Source of the DNA: Solirubrobacterales bacterium
Lineage (GTDB): Bacteria > Actinomycetota > Thermoleophilia > Solirubrobacterales > Solirubrobacteraceae
Assembly (NCBI GenBank): GCA_025964075.1
Contig: JAOPZQ010000531.1
Coordinates: 1 to 8,373 of the forward strand
Direction of reading: 5' to 3'
DNA length: 8,373 nt
The position numbers and the translations under genes were made by a program. This document shows, one piece after another, positions 5,895-8,373 of the stretch. The stretch's first letter is position 1; every line of letters starts with the position of its first letter. The notes under the pieces were generated by a model that was not told the DNA's origin, searched no databases, and saw only the letters and a list, made by a program, of their open reading frames with translations.

Positions 5895-5914
5895 TCACGA
5901 CACCAGTGTCGTGA
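5895..5914. promoter_or_regulatory. 20-bp palindromic operator candidate
   Basis: TCACGACAC-CA-GTGTCGTGA: perfect 9-bp arms around two bases. It lies just upstream of the ribosome binding site of the binding-protein gene, 24-43 bp before its GTG, where a bound repressor would block transcription. Size and symmetry fit a dimeric helix-turn-helix regulator; no regulator gene for it is visible in the window. A transcription terminator is unlikely because the site precedes a gene and has no T-tract. Confidence 0.6.
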
Positions 5915-5995
5915 TCCGCAAGTTCGGGGGCAGCTTCGCGACGTATGGACGCGCCTGACGGCACCCGCTCGCGAATCTGAACCCGAATTTCCGGC

Positions 5996-6015
5996 TCACA
6001 ACGCTAGCGCACTGG
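5996..6015. promoter_or_regulatory. Degenerate second copy of the operator, kinase side
   Basis: TCACAACGCTAGCGCACTGG aligns without gaps to the 20-bp palindrome at 5895-5914, mostly with transitions at the differences. Its symmetric core CGCTAGCG (6002-6009) is centred at 6005.5, exactly the mirror position of the first palindrome about 5955. It lies about 80 bp before the kinase start. A second, weaker binding site for the same regulator is the simplest reading. Confidence 0.4.
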
Positions 6016-6051
6016 CACCGACGTTCGAGAGCGCCTTCCGCCGGGGACTCC

Positions 6052-6061
6052 GAAGGAGGAG
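6052..6061 (+). promoter_or_regulatory. Strong Shine-Dalgarno not matched to the kinase GTG start
   Basis: GAAGGAGGAG is the best ribosome binding site in the region but lies 31 nt before the kinase GTG (6093). It is well placed for TTG at 6064, which opens an 18-codon frame ending at TAG 6118-6120 inside the kinase gene, or for a rare in-frame ATT at 6063 of the kinase itself. A nearer AAAGG (6081-6085) serves GTG 6093. Either a leader peptide or an unannotated N-terminal extension is possible. Confidence 0.35.
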
Positions 6062-6092
6062 AATTGTCTGGGTCTCCCGGAAAGGTGGGACC

Positions 6093-8373
6093 GTGTCGCC
6101 GCGACAGATCGCACCAGTAGCGTTGGCCCTCGCGCTGACCGTTGCGGGCTTCTTCGGCGCCCGCCTTCTCGGCGAGCGAGACGCACGACGCGACTCGGAG
6201 CACCGCGCCGACGTCGCGGCCGCGCAGATCCGCGGGCGCGTCGAGGAGGGGGTCTCCCTCGCCGAGAGCCTCCGCCGGTTCATGGTGGGCGTCCCCGGGG
6301 GCGGGGTCACGAGCGAGGAGTTCGCGAGCAACGCCTCGAGATGGCTCAACCCGGCGGGCTTCCCAGCCGCCGCGTGGGTCGAGCAGGTTCCCGCCTCCCG
6401 GCGTGCGACGTACGAGCGGCGGATCGCCCACCCCATCGTGACACGCGACCGGCGAGGCACGATTGTGCCGGTCGGATCGCGGTCGTCCTATCTGCCGGCG
6501 ACGCTGGTCTCGGGCATCCCCCCGATGGCGGTGGCCGGGACCGATCTCCGCGGCGAATCCGGGATGGCTGCGGCGCTGAGGCGTGCGAGCACCCTCTATG
6601 ACGCGGGCGCAACCCCTCTGGCAACCCGACGAGACGGCACCAAGGGCCTCTTCCTCATCAAGTTCGCTCCGCGTCTCGCCGGCGGGGTCGTCGAACCGGG
6701 GTTCGTGGTGGTGTTCGTATCGGAGCTGTGGCTGCGCGCGGCGGCTTCGGACACGGCGACGTTGCTGCTGACGGTCGGCGGCGCCTCCACCGGACATCGT
6801 GGGGGAGCGGCAGCCGTGCGCAAGACGTTCACCGAGGCGGGACAGCGATTCGACGTCGCGGTGCCGCGGAGATCCGTCCAGGGCGCCGCGGCGGTGCTGC
6901 CTTGGCTCATCCTCGCGGCGGGCCTCGGCCTCACCGCTCTCGCGTGCGCGCTCGGGGTGAACGCGGCGCGGCGAGCGAGGGCGCAGGACGAGCTCGACCG
7001 CATCTTCACACTCTCTCCCGACCTGATCACGGTCGCCGACTTCGACGGACACTTCACGCGCGTGAACCCGGCCGTCGAGCAGGTTCTCGGCTACACGGAG
7101 GAGGAGTTCCTCGGGCGCCCGTACCTCGACCTCGTCCATCCGGACGACCGTGAGAGGACGGCGGCGGAGGCGGCCGCCATCGAGCAGGGCAAGACGACGC
7201 TGTCGTTCGAGAACCGCTTCGTCGGCAAGGACGGGTCGCCCAGAGTGCTCGAGTGGACGTCGACGCCTGTCGTCGAGGACAGGCTCATGTACGGGGTGGC
7301 ACGCGACGTGACGGAGCGCCGGCAGGCGGAGACCGAGCTGCGACGGCTTGCGGGCGAGCACGCGGCGCTGCGTCGCGTGGCGACGCTGGTCGCGAAGGGC
7401 GTGTCGGGCGCGGACGTCTTCTCAGCCGTCGCCGAGGAGGTGGGGCGGCTCCTCGACGCCCAGGCCACGACGATCGCGCGGCTGGAGCCCGACGGCACGA
7501 TGGTCATCGTGGCCAGCAGCGGGACCGCGAGCGACGAGCTGCCGGTGGGCAGTCGAACGACGCTCGAGTCGAACATGGTGATGAGCAGGGTCGTACGAAC
7601 CGGCCGGTCGGCTCGCGTCGACGACTACAGCCACGCGTCCCTGTTCGTCGGCCGGAGGGCGCAACGGATGGGGATTCGTTGCGCCGTGGGAGTCCCGATC
7701 ATGGTCGAGGGCTCTCTCTGGGGCTCGGTCGCCGCCGGGACGGAGCGCGAGCAGTTCCCGGCCGACGCCGAGCAGCGCATGGCGGAGTTCACGGAGCTCG
7801 CGGGGACCGCGCTTGCGAATGCCGAGAGCCGGTCCGAGCTGACGGCATCCCGGGCGCGCGTGGTCGCGGCCTCGGACGAGACTCGCCGTCAGATCGAGCG
7901 GGACCTGCACGACGGAGCGCAGCAGCGCCTCGTCCACACCGTGATCACCCTCAAGCTGGCGCGTCGGGCGCTTCAGGCAGACGACGAGGCCACGCCCGTG
8001 CTCGTGGCCGAGGCGCTCGCCCACGCCGAGCAGGCGACCTTCGAGCTGCGCGAGCTCGTGCAGGGGATCCTTCCCCCGGTGCTCACGCACGGTGGCCTAC
8101 GCGCGGGAGTGGAGGCGCTGGCCTCACGCACGCCGGTACCGGTCGAGATCGGCGTGGCGGTGGGCCGGCTCCCCGCCGCGGTCGAGGCAACCGCGTACTT
8201 CGTCGTCGCCGAGGCACTGACCAACGTGGCCAAGCACTCGGGTGCGAGGCAGGCCACGGTCCTGGCGCGCGTCGAAGACGGCACCCTCCGGGTCCAGGTG
8301 CGCGACGACGGCGTCGGCGGCGCCCGGCCCGACGGCAGCGGCTTCGTCGGCCTGGCGGACCGGCTCGCCGTGC
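6093..8373 (+). CDS. CHASE-PAS-GAF sensor histidine kinase of the HPK7 (NarX/DegS-like) type, 3' end beyond window
   Basis: Membrane sensor kinase that phosphorylates itself and then a response regulator, probably a LuxR/NarL-type one encoded off the right edge. The 760 visible residues run, in order: TM helix (about 5-24); extracytoplasmic CHASE ligand-binding domain (about 40-215, with GFPAAAWVEQVPASRRATYE at 89-108); TM helix (about 265-289); PAS (about 298-410, LDRIFTLSPDLITVADFDG, ending GVARDVTERR); GAF (about 425-577, with VGVPIMVEGSLWGSVAAG at 532-549); HisKA_3 dimerisation domain (about 593-660) with phosphoacceptor His606 in IERDLHDGAQQRLV; and HATPase_c, cut off by the edge, with the N box AEALTNVAKHS (707-716, Asn711) and RDDGVGG (737-743). 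The GTG at 6093 has AAAGG at 7 nt, but a stronger site upstream leaves the start open. It is divergent from the binding-protein gene and shares a mirrored control region with it. The reading frame has no stop before the window end. Confidence 0.93.
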   Translation, partial: MSPRQIAPVALALALTVAGFFGARLLGERDARRDSEHRADVAAAQIRGRVEEGVSLAESLRRFMVGVPGGGVTSEEFASNASRWLNPAGFPAAAWVEQVPASRRATYERRIAHPIVTRDRRGTIVPVGSRSSYLPATLVSGIPPMAVAGTDLRGESGMAAALRRASTLYDAGATPLATRRDGTKGLFLIKFAPRLAGGVVEPGFVVVFVSELWLRAAASDTATLLLTVGGASTGHRGGAAAVRKTFTEAGQRFDVAVPRRSVQGAAAVLPWLILAAGLGLTALACALGVNAARRARAQDELDRIFTLSPDLITVADFDGHFTRVNPAVEQVLGYTEEEFLGRPYLDLVHPDDRERTAAEAAAIEQGKTTLSFENRFVGKDGSPRVLEWTSTPVVEDRLMYGVARDVTERRQAETELRRLAGEHAALRRVATLVAKGVSGADVFSAVAEEVGRLLDAQATTIARLEPDGTMVIVASSGTASDELPVGSRTTLESNMVMSRVVRTGRSARVDDYSHASLFVGRRAQRMGIRCAVGVPIMVEGSLWGSVAAGTEREQFPADAEQRMAEFTELAGTALANAESRSELTASRARVVAASDETRRQIERDLHDGAQQRLVHTVITLKLARRALQADDEATPVLVAEALAHAEQATFELRELVQGILPPVLTHGGLRAGVEALASRTPVPVEIGVAVGRLPAAVEATAYFVVAEALTNVAKHSGARQATVLARVEDGTLRVQVRDDGVGGARPDGSGFVGLADRLAV

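Larger units (their letters stand above)
5880..6031. repeat. Large imperfect inverted repeat filling the divergent promoter region
   Basis: The region mirrors itself about position 5955. The clearest arms are 5905-5942 and 5968-6005: 29 of 38 positions pair, with shared cores TTCGGG, CAG and TTCGCGA. The arms flank a 25-nt centre that does not pair. Weaker pairing continues outward, and the ends CTCTCGA (5880-5886) and TCGAGAG (6025-6031) are again complementary with a one-base offset. Read outward, the binding-protein gene and the kinase gene thus have related upstream sequences. It may be a duplicated operator/promoter or the remnant of a small mobile element with long terminal inverted repeats. 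Confidence 0.65.

Noticed and set aside
5895..6015. Reading the intergenic inverted repeat as an insertion sequence
   Set aside because: No transposase and no clear target-site duplication were found, so it is reported only as a repeat with a possible mobile origin.
5895..7361. 488-residue minus-strand open frame
   Set aside because: Antisense shadow of the sensor kinase; low-complexity Arg/Gly/Glu-rich translation, while the plus-strand frame carries clear CHASE, PAS and GAF sequence.

Overview
The window is about 70% GC. Its genes use GTG starts freely, carry purine-rich ribosome binding sites and are packed tightly. The family mix is an ECF41/SigJ-type sigma factor, a DUF1918 protein, a coiled-coil/winged-helix protein, an actinobacterial UreD and an HPK7-type sensor kinase. 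Together these point to a high-GC Actinomycetota, plausibly class Thermoleophilia (Solirubrobacterales-like). That placement is inferred from gene families and composition, not from a marker gene.

Layout: (1) 1-530, minus: an ECF41/SigJ-like sigma factor running off the left edge. (2) 531-592: two face-to-face promoter matches of the ECF41 type, both with a 16-nt spacer, one reading into the sigma gene and one toward the transporter. (3) 638-2110, plus: a 14-TM DHA2-type drug/solute exporter with strikingly C-ending codons. (4) 2187-2483, plus: a small IscA/HesB-like protein without cysteines, ended by a strong hairpin shared with the convergent genes. (5) 2589-4279, minus: an orphan urease accessory gene ureD, a DUF1918 gene and a coiled-coil/winged-helix gene, possibly co-transcribed in that order. 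(6) 4371-4811, plus: a yeast-FCY1-like cytosine deaminase, convergent by only 4 bp with (7) 4816-5871, minus: a secreted sugar-type periplasmic binding protein with a tandemly repeated linker. (8) 5872-6092: a divergent control region organised as a large imperfect inverted repeat with a 20-bp palindrome. (9) 6093 to the right edge, plus: a CHASE-PAS-GAF-HisKA_3-HATPase sensor kinase, incomplete at its 3' end.

The two most interesting places are control regions. At 531-592 the sigma factor probably drives both itself and the exporter. At 5880-6031 the binding protein and the sensor kinase appear to share a mirrored, duplicated regulatory sequence. This fits a module in which a binding protein with no transporter partners in view and a CHASE-type kinase act together in ligand sensing. 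No CRISPR array, tRNA, rRNA, intact insertion sequence or prophage gene was seen. No gene-free stretch exceeds 300 bases.
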